In this document: positions 1 to 10,326 of the stretch, one piece after another
Layout: every line of letters starts with the position of its first letter
Position numbering within the stretch: position 1 is the stretch's first letter
DNA from: PKWO01 sp036384915
Lineage (GTDB): Bacteria; Pseudomonadota; Gammaproteobacteria; Burkholderiales; Burkholderiaceae_D
Assembly (NCBI GenBank): GCA_036384915.1
Contig: DASVLJ010000002.1
Span: 1-57,971, forward strand
Direction: 5' to 3'
DNA length: 57,971 nucleotides
The notes under the pieces: model-generated
Database searches by the model: none
The model's input: the letters and a program-made list of their open reading frames with translations, nothing else
What the model was told of the DNA's origin: nothing
Made by a program: the position numbers and the translations under genes

Positions 1-229
1 TCGACCAGTTGATGATGGCGCCCGGCGAGTTGGTGATGGTCAGCGTGTTGCCGTTGTTGACGATGTTCACCTGGCCGTTGACGACCGTCGGGCCTGTCGG
101 GTTGGCATAGACCGGCCCGCAGGCGAAGCAGCTGGCGATCATGACGGGCAATATCTTGCGCCGGAACAAGCGGTCCGGCGCACCCGGCAGGCCTTGCGAG
201 CTGGTCGAGACGGTCACTTCGCGATTCAT
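1..229 (-). CDS. Two-partner secretion exoprotein (TpsA, filamentous haemagglutinin type), N-terminal fragment
   Basis: Only the first 76 codons are inside the window; the gene runs off the left edge. The product starts MNREVTVSTS, has a basic stretch (RLFRRK) and then a hydrophobic signal segment ending near VYA. It continues with GPTVVNGQVNIVNNGNTLTI and a TNSPGAIINW motif, which is typical of the start of the haemagglutination-activity (TPS) domain that the partner transporter recognises. The adjacent upstream gene on the same strand encodes the matching outer-membrane TpsB, 147 bp away, so the two are probably co-transcribed. The family comprises large secreted beta-helical adhesins, haemolysins or contact-dependent inhibition toxins; which of these this is cannot be told from the fragment. 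Confidence 0.8.
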   Translation of the reverse strand, partial: MNREVTVSTSSQGLPGAPDRLFRRKILPVMIASCFACGPVYANPTGPTVVNGQVNIVNNGNTLTITNSPGAIINWS

Positions 230-376
230 CAAACGGTTCCTTCCTTAACCCCTGACAGGACGCTCGCCGGCTTTGCCTTGGTACGGCGTCCACTGCAATT
301 TCATCTTAGCCACACGCGGCGCTTCTGCCCGCGCATTGTTTTTTGCCGCGCTCCGCCGGGCGAAGCGCTCTCATTC

Positions 377-1966
377 TCAATAGTTCAGGACCAGGCGGAA
401 ATGCGCGCGATTGGTACCCTTGGGAGTAATATCGGCGCCGTCGATCACGTGCGCAAAGTCGGTTTGGAACACAAGGTAGCGCTCCATACTGATGCGCCAG
501 CCGAGACCGACGCTGGAGATCGATTGGTGGTCTTGCTCGCCCGGCAAACCGTCGTTATGCGACACATAACCGGCGTCGTAGAAGCCGAGGAAGCGGCACT
601 GGCTGCCTCCGCTGCACACGTTGGGCGTATAGATTTCGCCGTTGAACACGTGGCCCTGGTCGTCCGACACTTCGCGTTCGAGGAAGCCGCGCACCGAGGT
701 GGCGCCGCCCATGCCGAACTGCTCGCCCTGCACCAGCGCGTCGGAAGTCGCCTGTCCGTTCAGGGCCAGGCGCAATTGCCAATCGGCAGGCAGCACACGG
801 AAGTAGGAAACGCCGTAGCGCAGGATGTTGTAGTTGTCGGTGGCATTGGCACGTGCCGCGGTGAAGTCGGCCTGGCTGCCGTTGTTGCCACCCGCGATGT
901 TATGGATGCCGGACAGGTAGAAATTGATGTTGTTGCTGTCCTTGGCCCAGTTGCCGGTGTAGGTGATCGACAGCGGATGCACCGTCACGTCGTTGCCGAG
1001 CGGTGCGCCCAGATAGCTGATGTCGTTCTTGTAGGCCTTGTAATCGAGCCCGAAGATGAGCTTGGATTCGAAATCGCCCATCTTGCGCAGGTTATGGTTG
1101 TAGCGCGTGCCGAACACCGTGCCCTGGCCGCTGACGGCCAGATCGAACACGCCGGCCGTCACCGTGCCCGAATTGACGCTGGAATAGCTGCCATACAGAT
1201 CGAGCGAATCGCCCAGCGAATACAAGGGGATGTGATAGCCTGCGCCATAGACGTGCACGTCGCTCGGGTCGGAGACACTGGTCGTATATTGCATGGACAG
1301 CACGTGGTCGAGGCCGCCGACGTTCGCATTCTGGTATTGCACCGTGACGTGGTTGCGCCCGGTGTGCTCGTCGCCGGTATTGTCGACCGAAATGCCGGCC
1401 GTCCAGGGCCGCGCGTCTTCGACTTGCAGATTGGCGTTGATTTCGTCTTCGCGCTCGCCGGTCTGCAGTTGCAGCGTGGTCTTCTTGACCGGGTTTTCAT
1501 TGGCCACCTTGAGGCTGGCCGAGACGTCGTTCAGGTCTGGGGTCTTGCCCACCTCCAGGGTCGGCACGCTGCGGCGGATGTTGTCCGCATCGAAGTATTT
1601 GTTGCCGTTGACGGTGATCTTGCCGATACGGGTTTCCACCACGCGCAGATGCACCACGCCCTTGTTGAGTTCCTGCTCCGGCAGGATCACGCGCACCACG
1701 CCATAGCCCTTGGCCCGATACGCCGCTTCAAGCGCTTCGAGCGCCTGCTGCACCGAGCCGAAATCCTTGTTCGGCCCGGCATAGGGAGCGAGAACCATGT
1801 CGACCGTCGCCGCCGGCAAAAGCGTATTGCCGCTGACTTCGTACTTGGTGATTTCGAAATGGCCGATAGGGTTGCCGGCCTGGTTCTGCGCCAGCGCGCC
1901 GCCGGAACAGGAAATGATGACGGCACCGGCCAGACTTGCCAGCAGACGGGAGGGTTTGTGATTCAT
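377..1966 (-). CDS. ShlB/FhaC/HecB-family outer-membrane transporter (TpsB)
   Basis: The 529-residue product translocates the neighbouring TpsA exoprotein across the outer membrane. I chose the ATG of MNHKPSRLLASLAGAVII because it opens a normal Sec signal peptide ending ALAQ; an in-frame extension 25 codons upstream lacks one. After the signal come POTRA-like sequence (EITKYEVSGNTLLPAATVD, then VVETRIGKITVNGNKYF) and a 16-strand-type barrel. The conserved loop-6 motif of the Omp85/TpsB superfamily is visible as SVRGF, and the chain ends in an aromatic residue (LVLNY), as outer-membrane barrels do. Length fits the family (about 530-580). Gene order transporter then exoprotein suggests one operon. 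Confidence 0.9.
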   Translation of the reverse strand: MNHKPSRLLASLAGAVIISCSGGALAQNQAGNPIGHFEITKYEVSGNTLLPAATVDMVLAPYAGPNKDFGSVQQALEALEAAYRAKGYGVVRVILPEQELNKGVVHLRVVETRIGKITVNGNKYFDADNIRRSVPTLEVGKTPDLNDVSASLKVANENPVKKTTLQLQTGEREDEINANLQVEDARPWTAGISVDNTGDEHTGRNHVTVQYQNANVGGLDHVLSMQYTTSVSDPSDVHVYGAGYHIPLYSLGDSLDLYGSYSSVNSGTVTAGVFDLAVSGQGTVFGTRYNHNLRKMGDFESKLIFGLDYKAYKNDISYLGAPLGNDVTVHPLSITYTGNWAKDSNNINFYLSGIHNIAGGNNGSQADFTAARANATDNYNILRYGVSYFRVLPADWQLRLALNGQATSDALVQGEQFGMGGATSVRGFLEREVSDDQGHVFNGEIYTPNVCSGGSQCRFLGFYDAGYVSHNDGLPGEQDHQSISSVGLGWRISMERYLVFQTDFAHVIDGADITPKGTNRAHFRLVLNY

Positions 1967-2578
1967 ATTGTGGCTTTTCTGGACGTTTGACAATTTCCGG
2001 CCCCAACGAGGCCAACCTGTTCTGCTACCTTGATTCCGCAATCTTGAACATTTATCCAGGCAGTGCCGGCCTGTTCCGGTATGCCTGGGCTCGGATTTTG
2101 CAGTACTACCGGGAAAAGAGTGGACAGAAGGCGCATGGGCAAACGATCACGGAACCGGAACAGGCGCGAGCGCCATCCGATATTCCCCGAACCCGTCAAC
2201 CCCGAATTGCCAGGCCATGAAGCCAGCGCTTCATTGCCATGGCAACAACGCCACTCCCTCGATAATACGAACAGCTTCCAGTATGTTTCTCTTCTTTTTT
2301 CTTGCTTTTTAAACCGCATAGCCGGTGACGACATAATCGGCGAAGATTTACTCAATAGTAATAACTTTGCCACGAGTATGCAATTCAAAACCCTTTTGCT
2401 TACCCCGTTGGCTGCTTTTGTGTTTCATTTTTGCGCGTGTCTGTGACGGCAGCATGACTGCCGCAATCCGTTGGGCAGAACAATGCCAGCTTGGCAAGTC
2501 GTTGACAATCCCATAATCATGGGAAAACCCCGGTATTTTTACCGTGCCAGATGCCGCAAAAGGTGATGTATCCCGGAT
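1967..2578. other. Non-coding stretch upstream of the TPS operon
   Basis: About 610 bp without a convincing gene. The part from about 2270 to 2430 is clearly more A+T-rich than the surroundings and probably carries the leftward promoter for the transporter gene, although I could not identify a strong -35/-10 pair. Near the right end (about 2501-2556) lie two small hairpins, one with stem CGGTA/TACCG followed by GGGGTTTT on the minus strand, which may act as a weak terminator for the glycosyltransferase gene. Short open frames here have no recognisable protein features. Confidence 0.5.
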
Positions 2579-3896
2579 TCAGGCAGCCGGCGCCGCTGCT
2601 TTCTTCCCGGCCAATGCTTCGCGCAGTAACGTATCGAGCAATTCGCCTTTGGCAGCCACCCCCTGCCGCACGGCGGTCGCCAGCGCCAGGCTGGCCATAG
2701 CCTGCCAGTGCGAAGGATCGCGCCATAACTGCAACAGTTCGCGCCACCATGGTTCGGCCTCCTCATCGCTGGGTACGGCCCAGTGATCCTGACGGCAGCG
2801 TTCGGGAATGGGCAGCAGCCGGCCGGCACCGCCCAAGGTCTCGGGAATGCCGCCGCCGTCGGAGGCCAGCACGGGGATGGCGTTGGCATTGGCTTCGATC
2901 AGGATGCGGCCGGCAGCCTCAAACCAAAAGGACGGCATCAACAGCACCTTGGTCGCGCCGTAGACGGCAGCCATGTTGTCCTGCTTGGGCAGCAGCTTGA
3001 TCCGCTCCAGCAACGCCCCCCCTCCCCGTCTTTTGCAGGGCTTCGGCGATCCTGCCGCGGCTTTCCACGACGAGAAATTGCATGTCGGGCGCCTCGGCCG
3101 CGGCGCGTTCGACCAGTTTCAAGAACATGGTCACCCCCTTTTCCGGCATGGGGTTGACGAAAGTGACGAATTGCGGCGCGCGCTGCGCCGCAATGGTCCG
3201 GGCGGGGTCCACGAACAGCCCGACGTTATGGCTGTGCAGGTTCATGGTCTTGCGGTAGTGCGCGCCGGTAGCTTCCGAATTGGTGAGGACCAAGTCGACG
3301 CGGGAAAAGGTTTCGGGCCGGCCGTAGCTGGGGTTGGCCAGGTAAAACACCAGCAAGGCACCGGCCGCGCGTGCGCAGCGCTGGATTTCGATGTCGAGCA
3401 AAAGCCCGCCGAAGGTGATGACGACGTCGGGCCGGTTTTCCTCAAGCCAGTGGCGCGCCAGGTCGCGATAGGTGATTTCCTGGCTCGGAGAAAACTGGTC
3501 GCGCGACTGGGCGGCGAACTGGGCCGCGTTGTATTCCACCCCCTTGACCTTGCCCTGCCAGACCGGCATGTTGATTTTCTGGATCAAGCCTGTTGGTCGC
3601 AATCCCTGCGCCTGCAAGACCTCGCCCAGGCGCGGCCCAGGCGGCGCGTCGAAGCAGCAGGCGGTCAACGCATGGCAGCTCGCGCCGCGCAGGGCCAGCT
3701 GCTCCAGCATAGTGCGGATAGACTGCGCCGCCCCGCTGGCAGCGTCTTGCAGAATGAACGGAGAAAGAAAGACGACTTTCAAAGGCGGCTTGCGGCCGGC
3801 GCCGGCAGTGGCGGTGTCGAGATAAATGTCAGGCACAGAATCGAGGCGGTAAGCGAAAATGCCTGGAGCATGCCATTGCGCGGGGCGGCTGTCCAA
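2579..3896 (-). pseudogene. GT4-type glycosyltransferase, frameshifted
   Basis: Two overlapping frames together make one glycosyltransferase. The N-terminal part (LKVVFLSPFILQDAASGAA, later FVNPMPEKGV) runs into unrelated residues after ALQKTGR. The C-terminal domain resumes one frame over as LLERIKLLPKQ and contains LLMPSFWFEAAGRILIEA, with the E-x7-E signature of retaining GT4 enzymes, followed by DGGGIPETL. The whole span is 1318 bp, one base more than a multiple of three, and the frames cross at a run of seven G on the coding strand (3016-3022). Removing one G restores a 438-residue protein, close to family size. The start is uncertain: no in-frame ATG precedes the conserved region, so TTG at 3896 or a GTG further in is likely. 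This could be a true pseudogene, a slippage-controlled gene or a sequencing error. The sugar substrate is unknown. Confidence 0.8.
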
Positions 3897-3952
3897 TGCT
3901 ATCGCAAGGTGGAATTCGGCACGGGAAATTCAACACTAGCCCCAGAAACCAG

Positions 3953-3987
3953 AAAACCTTATAAGTCTTGAAAACTTATAAGGTTTT
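3953..3987 (-). terminator. Intrinsic terminator after tRNA-Val
   Basis: A perfect 13-bp inverted repeat (AAAACCTTATAAG / CTTATAAGGTTTT) with a 9-nt loop begins two bases beyond the CCA end of the tRNA. Read leftward it ends in TTTTCT. On the plus strand it is followed by six T, so it could also stop rightward transcription. Confidence 0.8.
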
Positions 3988-3988
3988 T

Positions 3989-4065
3989 TGGTAGGCACGA
4001 TTGGACTCGAACCAACGACCCCTACCATGTCAAGGTAGTGCTCTAACCAGCTGAGCTACGCGCCT
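3989..4065 (-). tRNA. tRNA-Val (anticodon GAC)
   Basis: A 77-nt tRNA including the encoded CCA end. The acceptor stem AGGCGCG pairs with CGTGCCT, with one G-T pair. The D-arm begins TAGCTCAG, the anticodon loop is TTGACAT with GAC at the centre, and the T-arm carries TTCGAGT. The body closely matches the well-known enterobacterial tRNA-Val(GAC), which reads GUC and GUU. It is flanked by its own promoter and terminator, so it is a single-gene transcription unit. Confidence 0.97.
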
Positions 4066-4076
4066 AAAGAAGAGAG

Positions 4077-4106
4077 ATTATAGCCGCATATTCCCGCGCT
4101 TGCCAA
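4077..4106 (-). promoter_or_regulatory. Sigma-70-like promoter of tRNA-Val
   Basis: Reading leftward there is a -35 box TTGGCA, an 18-bp spacer and a perfect -10 box TATAAT. The -10 box ends about 11 bp before the tRNA 5' end, as expected for a stable-RNA promoter. Confidence 0.75.
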
Positions 4107-4141
4107 GCCCCCACGAAAAATTATTTCGCCTAGGCAGTTTT

Positions 4142-4939
4142 TCACGCCCTACCCTGCCGCGACAACAGCCAATTGTTGATCCAGCTCAGCCCTGCCGAAG
4201 TGCCGGCCTTGGGACGGTATTCGCAGCCGACCCAGCCCTCGTACCCCAATTCATCCATCAGGCCGAACAGGTAGGGGTAATTGACCTCACCAAGATCGGG
4301 CTCGTGCCGCTCGGGCACGCCGGCGATTTGCATGTGGGTGATGCCGGCGATGTCGCGCCGCATCTTGGTAGCCAAATCGCCTTCGACGATCTGGCAGTGG
4401 TAGAGATCGAACAAGACCTTCAGGTTGGGAGCGCCCACGTCGCGGCAGATTGCTTGCGCCTCGTCTTGCCGGTTGAGGAAATAGCCCGGCATGTCGCGCC
4501 GGTTGATTGGCTCGATGACGATGGTGATGCCGTGCGGTGCTGCCTGCTCGGCGGCATAGGCAAGGTTTTGCAGGTATACGGCCTCGTGGTGTGCCGTGTC
4601 CTGCCCCGGCTTGAGGAGCCCGGCCATGACGTGCAGGCACTTGTTGCCGAGCACGCTGGCATAGCCCAGGGCGCGCTCCATGCCGCGGCGAAACTCGTCT
4701 TCGCGGCCCGGCAGGCAGGCGATCCCGCGCTCGCCGGCGGCCCAGTCGCCTGGGGGGCAATTGAACAAGGCCTGGGTCAAGCCATAGCCGTCCAGGCGCG
4801 CGCGGATGTCGCCTGCCAGGTGCGAGTAGGGAAACAGGAATTCCACGCCCTTAAAGCCGTCGGCCGCCGCAGCGGCGAAACGGTCGAGGAATTCGTGCTC
4901 GTTGTACATCATCGTAAGATTGGCGGCGAACTTGGGCAT
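4142..4939 (-). CDS. hyi: Hydroxypyruvate isomerase
   Basis: The 265-residue product is a xylose-isomerase-like TIM barrel that interconverts hydroxypyruvate and tartronate semialdehyde. It starts MPKFAANLTMMYNEHEFLDR, the usual N-terminus of this family; in-frame codons further upstream give no family sequence and would run into the divergent neighbour. The two metal-binding glutamates of the family are at E143 (VIEPIN) and E240 (GCEYRP). Length equals the usual 258-270. It is divergent from the CDF exporter gene with 76 bp between starts. Unlike the classic glyoxylate pathway loci, no gcl or glxR is adjacent, so the physiological substrate is inferred only from family. Confidence 0.88.
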   Translation of the reverse strand: MPKFAANLTMMYNEHEFLDRFAAAAADGFKGVEFLFPYSHLAGDIRARLDGYGLTQALFNCPPGDWAAGERGIACLPGREDEFRRGMERALGYASVLGNKCLHVMAGLLKPGQDTAHHEAVYLQNLAYAAEQAAPHGITIVIEPINRRDMPGYFLNRQDEAQAICRDVGAPNLKVLFDLYHCQIVEGDLATKMRRDIAGITHMQIAGVPERHEPDLGEVNYPYLFGLMDELGYEGWVGCEYRPKAGTSAGLSWINNWLLSRQGRA

Positions 4940-5015
4940 GGCTGTTTCAAAATAAGAGCTGTCAATTTCCGGTAAACTTGCCGGTAAGATTATCGCCGAC
5001 AATATTCCATCGCGC

Positions 5016-5948
5016 ATGCATAAGCACACCCATACCGACGTCAATCATTTGCACGCACACCGCGCGGGCGATGCCAAGCATCATCACGTGGTGGAACACC
5101 GCCGCATGGGCGTGCTGGCCTGGGCGCTGACCATGACACTGGGCTTTGCCGCGATCGAGGTCGCGGCCGGCTTCATCTCGAACTCGCTGGCCTTGATCTC
5201 GGACGCCGGCCATATGGTAACCGATGCCCTGGCGCTCGGCCTGGCCCTGGTTGCGCAATTCATTGCCAAGCGCCCTCCTTCTCCTCGGCATTCGTTTGGC
5301 TTCGGCCGCGCCGAGGCGCTGGCCGCCTTCGTCAACGGCCTGGTCATGCTGGCCGTAATCGCCTGGATCGCAATGCAGGCGGTGCACCGGCTGCGAACGC
5401 CGGAACCGGTGCAAGGCGGAATGGTATTCGCCATCGGCAGCACGGGCTTGCTGGTCAACCTGATCGTGGCCTGGATCCTGTCGCATGACCAGGAAAGCGT
5501 CAATACCAAGGCCGCCATGGTGCACGTGATGGGCGACCTGCTCGGTTCGGTAGCCGCGCTGGCGGCCGGCGCCATCATCTATTACACGGGCTGGCTGCAA
5601 GCCGACCCCTTGCTTTCGCTTGTGGTATCGCTGCTGCTGCTGCGCTCGACCGTGAACGTGCTGCGCGAGTCGTATCACTTTCTGATGGAAGGCGTGCCGC
5701 ACGATGTGGACTATGTGCGAGTGGGCGAAGAACTGGAAGGCATTGCCGGCGTGATCTCTGTGCACGATCTGCATGTGTGGGAAATGACGCCGGGCGAGTC
5801 TGCCCTGATCGGTCACGTGGAAGTGCGCGACCTGCAGGAGTGGCCCACCGTGCTGCGCGAGATCAAGGCCATGCTGCTGGAGCGGCATGGCATCGACCAT
5901 GTGACCTTGCAGGCGGAGTTGCCTGACATGGTGGGCGGCGTACACTAG
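5016..5948 (+). CDS. Cation diffusion facilitator (Zn/Co/Cd exporter, ZitB/CzcD type)
   Basis: The 310-residue inner-membrane protein exports divalent cations in exchange for protons. It has a histidine-rich cytoplasmic N-terminus (HKHTHT, HLHAH, KHHH) and six predicted membrane segments. The two HxxxD metal sites of Zn-type CDF proteins are at H66/D70 (DAGHMVTD) and H170/D174 (HVMGD). A cytoplasmic C-terminal domain with HDLHVWEM is also present. Length and order fit ZitB/CzcD. No czcCBA genes or metal regulator are adjacent. The gene ends just before a palindromic repeat and is convergent with relA. Confidence 0.9.
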   Translation: MHKHTHTDVNHLHAHRAGDAKHHHVVEHRRMGVLAWALTMTLGFAAIEVAAGFISNSLALISDAGHMVTDALALGLALVAQFIAKRPPSPRHSFGFGRAEALAAFVNGLVMLAVIAWIAMQAVHRLRTPEPVQGGMVFAIGSTGLLVNLIVAWILSHDQESVNTKAAMVHVMGDLLGSVAALAAGAIIYYTGWLQADPLLSLVVSLLLLRSTVNVLRESYHFLMEGVPHDVDYVRVGEELEGIAGVISVHDLHVWEMTPGESALIGHVEVRDLQEWPTVLREIKAMLLERHGIDHVTLQAELPDMVGGVH

Positions 5949-5958
5949 TTGCGCAATG

Positions 5959-6064
5959 GTAGGTTGGCGCTGAACGAAGTGAAGCCCAACAAAACCGGCT
6001 TGGCAAACACATGTAAAGCAATGCCGCCCGATGTTGGGCTTCACTTCGCTCAGCACCAACCTAC
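5959..6064. repeat. GTAGGTTGG-type dispersed palindrome, copy 1
   Basis: The sequence begins GTAGGTTGGCGCTGAACGAA and ends with its near reverse complement (TTCGCTCAGCACCAACCTAC). Each arm contains a GCCCAAC/GTTGGGC block, and about 40 bp separate the arms. It lies between two convergent genes and could fold as a bidirectional hairpin. Three more copies occur at 24339, 43266 and 50226. Confidence 0.9.
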
Positions 6065-6070
6065 ACAAGC

Positions 6071-8332
<2,262 letters not shown>

Positions 8333-8352
8333 ATTGTTCTTGTTGCCCGGAT

Positions 8353-8394
8353 CCTTGCTTCTTTGCCCTTACTTCTTTGCCCTTACTTCTTTGC
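8353..8394. repeat. Three tandem 14-bp repeats at the ridA/relA junction
   Basis: Three consecutive copies of CCTTACTTCTTTGC on the plus strand, the first with one mismatch (CCTTGC). On the coding strand each full copy contains AAGAAGTAA, so the last codons and stop of the RidA-family gene are repeated twice beyond its end. The array forms most of the spacer to the relA start. Confidence 0.95.
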
Positions 8395-8733
8395 CGCGGT
8401 CACCACCATCTCAACCAGCCATTCGGTCTTGGCCAGCTTGGCCTCGACGGTGGCACGCGGAGGCGAGTGCCCTTCCGGCACCCATTCGTTCCACACCGAA
8501 TTCATACCGGCGAAATCCTTGATGTCGGCCAGGAAGATCTGGCACATCAAGATCCGGGTCTTGTCGCTGCCCGCCTCGGCCAGCAAGCGGTCGATATGGC
8601 CCAGCACCTCGCGCGTCTGGCCTTCGATGCCGTGCGTGGCGTCTTCGGCAATCTGGCCCGCCAGGTAAATCGTGCCGTTATGGATGGCGATTTCCGACAG
8701 GGTCTTGCCTACGTGAAAGCGCTGTATCGTCAT
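8383..8733 (-). CDS. RidA-family (YjgF/YER057c/UK114) protein
   Basis: The 116-residue product belongs to the trimeric Rid family; RidA itself hydrolyses reactive enamine/imine intermediates from PLP enzymes. The family core is visible as NGTIYLAGQIAEDA and the C-terminal PPRATVEAKLAK, where the arginine matches the conserved active-site Arg. The C-terminal half differs from canonical RidA (MCQIFLADIKDFAGMNSVWN), as in the Rid2-7 or YoaB-like branches, so enamine deaminase activity is likely but not certain. A good ribosome-binding site (GGAG, 7-bp spacing) precedes the ATG. The stop lies inside the third unit of a 14-bp tandem repeat. It is probably co-transcribed with relA. Confidence 0.88.
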   Translation of the reverse strand: MTIQRFHVGKTLSEIAIHNGTIYLAGQIAEDATHGIEGQTREVLGHIDRLLAEAGSDKTRILMCQIFLADIKDFAGMNSVWNEWVPEGHSPPRATVEAKLAKTEWLVEMVVTAAKK

Positions 8734-8775
8734 CTGTCGTCTCCGTTCGTGTTCGTTCGTATCGCGTTGGTCAAT

Positions 8776-9642
8776 TCAGCCGAGAAAAAATTCCCGTGCA
8801 ATCGCAATCTGGTCTTCATGCAGGAAGGTCGGCGCATGGCCGACGCCCGGCACTTCGACCAGCCTGGCCTTGGGGCCGCGCTGCGTCATCGCCTGCGCCA
8901 CTTCCGGGCTCAGCAAATCCGACTGGGCGCCGCGCACGACCAGGGTTTCGCAGCGGATGGCATCGTAGGTTGCCTGCAAGACCGCCGCGTCGCGCTCGGC
9001 GTTTTCGGGCGTTACCGCCTTGAACGGCACGGCCAGGCCGGCATCGTAATGCAAAATCCATTGCCCGTCCTTGTCTTGCCGCAACACGTCTTCCGCCAGC
9101 TTGCGCCATTCCGCGTCGCTGTGCGGCCCGAAGGTAATCGAAATGGCGATGATGTATTGCATCGCTTCATCGAAGCTGGCAAAGCGCACCGGGCGCCCGA
9201 GGTAATCGCCGATGCGCGCAATGGCAGCCGGATTCAGGACCGGCCCCACATCGTTCAACAGCAACTTCCGTACCGGCGTATCGGGCAGCGATGCCAGGCC
9301 CATGCCGATCAGTCCGCCCATGGAGGTGCCGAACCAGTCGAGCGTTTCCGCGTTCAGGCGCGCCACGAGCGTCACCATGTCGGACACGTATTGCGGCACC
9401 GTGTAGAAACGCGGATCCTTGAGCCAGTCGGAACGGCCGCGCCCCACCACGTCGGGGCAGACCACGCGATAGGTATCGCACAGATTGCGTGCAAGCGCGT
9501 CGAAATCGTTCGAGACGCGCGTCAAGCCATGCACACAGACGAGAACCTTGGGATTGTGCGGATCGCCCCATTCGCGGTAAGCCATGTAGTGCAGACCGGC
9601 GGGGGACAGGCATTGAACCGATTTCAGTTGCGGTGTGGTCAT
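8776..9642 (-). CDS. Alpha/beta-fold hydrolase
   Basis: The 288-residue cytoplasmic alpha/beta hydrolase shows the HG oxyanion motif (VCVHGLTR), the nucleophile elbow GTSMGG with Ser at about residue 107, an acid in GAQSDLLS and a histidine in GVGHAP. These form a complete catalytic triad. I chose the ATG of MTTPQLKS; the in-frame upstream start would be TTG. No signal peptide is present. It lies 42 bp upstream of the RidA-family gene on the same strand and may belong to the same transcript as relA. The substrate cannot be inferred: esterases, C-C hydrolases and haloperoxidase-like proteins share these motifs. Confidence 0.85.
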   Translation of the reverse strand: MTTPQLKSVQCLSPAGLHYMAYREWGDPHNPKVLVCVHGLTRVSNDFDALARNLCDTYRVVCPDVVGRGRSDWLKDPRFYTVPQYVSDMVTLVARLNAETLDWFGTSMGGLIGMGLASLPDTPVRKLLLNDVGPVLNPAAIARIGDYLGRPVRFASFDEAMQYIIAISITFGPHSDAEWRKLAEDVLRQDKDGQWILHYDAGLAVPFKAVTPENAERDAAVLQATYDAIRCETLVVRGAQSDLLSPEVAQAMTQRGPKARLVEVPGVGHAPTFLHEDQIAIAREFFLG

Positions 9643-9778
9643 TTTGTGCAATGCGGTAGATTGGGATTCTCGGGTAACATTTTACCGGGCCAAAGAGGCG
9701 CTGTCTTTTTATGCTACTCCGGGCGCGGCAAATCGCCGCTCCGACTTGCACTTTCCTGCGGTTTTTACCGTATTGCCG

Positions 9779-10144
9779 TCAAACGGGAATGACCGCTAGG
9801 CCGCGTTCCACCATGCGCGTTTCGCAGTGTTCCGGATGAAGTGCATCGCAAACGATCCGCACTGCCAGATCGGGCTGCGCTGCGCCGCACATGAAGGCAT
9901 CGACAGCGGCGAAACCGTGCTCGGGCCAGGTGTGGATGCTGATATGCGATTCGGCCAGCAGCAGGACACCTGTCACCCCCTGCCCTGCACCGAAATGATG
10001 GAACTTGGCAAAGATCGGCGTCGCGCCGGCGGCCACAGCCGCGCGTGTCAGCAAGCTTTCGATCAGCAACGCATCGCCCAGCATGGCAGGTGCCACGCCT
10101 TGCAGGTCGGCCAGCGCGTGGCGGCCCAGCGGCGCTTCGCTCAT
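9779..10144 (-). CDS. speD: S-adenosylmethionine decarboxylase proenzyme, short prokaryotic type
   Basis: The 121-residue enzyme decarboxylates S-adenosylmethionine to give the aminopropyl donor for spermidine synthesis. The hallmark is ESHISIHTWPE at about residues 65-75. In the short bacterial class the proenzyme cleaves itself between Glu and Ser of this motif to make the pyruvoyl cofactor. Its start codon overlaps the stop of the upstream small membrane-peptide gene (ATGA), indicating translational coupling. It is the last gene of a leftward operon with DUF350, SPFH and DUF4178 proteins. The matching aminopropyltransferase is encoded on the divergent arm of the same cluster. Confidence 0.95.
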   Translation of the reverse strand: MSEAPLGRHALADLQGVAPAMLGDALLIESLLTRAAVAAGATPIFAKFHHFGAGQGVTGVLLLAESHISIHTWPEHGFAAVDAFMCGAAQPDLAVRIVCDALHPEHCETRMVERGLAVIPV

Positions 10145-10326
10145 TTATGGCCGCCGCCCGAAGAAAAGCCGCCGGTCGAGCCCCCCGAACCACCCCAGCT
10201 CGATCCGCCGCCCTGGCTGATCCAGCCGCGGCCATTGCTCGAACTGAGGTTGGCGTTGTTGATGTTGGCCACCGCGCTGCCCACGAGGATCACGCAGCCG
10301 TAGAGGATGTAGAGGAATTTAGACAT
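10141..10326 (-). CDS. Small glycine-rich membrane peptide of the polyamine cluster
   Basis: A 61-residue open frame starting MSKFLYILYGCVILVGSAVA, one hydrophobic segment that is either a signal peptide or a membrane anchor. A polar stretch (NINNANLSSSNGRG) follows, then a Gly/Ser/Trp-rich tail ending GGFSSGGGHK. It overlaps the stop of the DUF4178 gene by 8 bp and the speD start by 4 bp, which strongly supports it as a real translated gene. I do not recognise the family. Low-complexity Gly/Ser tails with a terminal His are seen in other bacterial membrane proteins, but no function follows from that. Context suggests a role at the membrane with the polyamine enzymes. Confidence 0.75.
   Translation of the reverse strand: MSKFLYILYGCVILVGSAVANINNANLSSSNGRGWISQGGGSSWGGSGGSTGGFSSGGGHK

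Noticed and set aside
194..1990. Long plus-strand open frame opposite the TpsB gene
   Set aside because: It mirrors the codon pattern of the minus-strand gene in G+C-rich DNA. The translation has no known motifs, while the opposite strand gives a complete TpsB.
2063..2446. 127-codon plus-strand frame in the gap upstream of the TPS operon
   Set aside because: Its composition changes along its length, and it shows no family features and no ribosome-binding site. Part of it is A+T-rich intergenic sequence.
4980..5015. Metal-regulator operator before the CDF exporter gene
   Set aside because: The CCGGTAAACTTGCCGGTAAG direct repeat does not match a known Zur, MerR or ArsR operator well enough, so it was not listed.
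8353..8394. Possible CRISPR array
   Set aside because: The three units are directly contiguous without spacers and only 14 bp long, so this is a simple tandem repeat.
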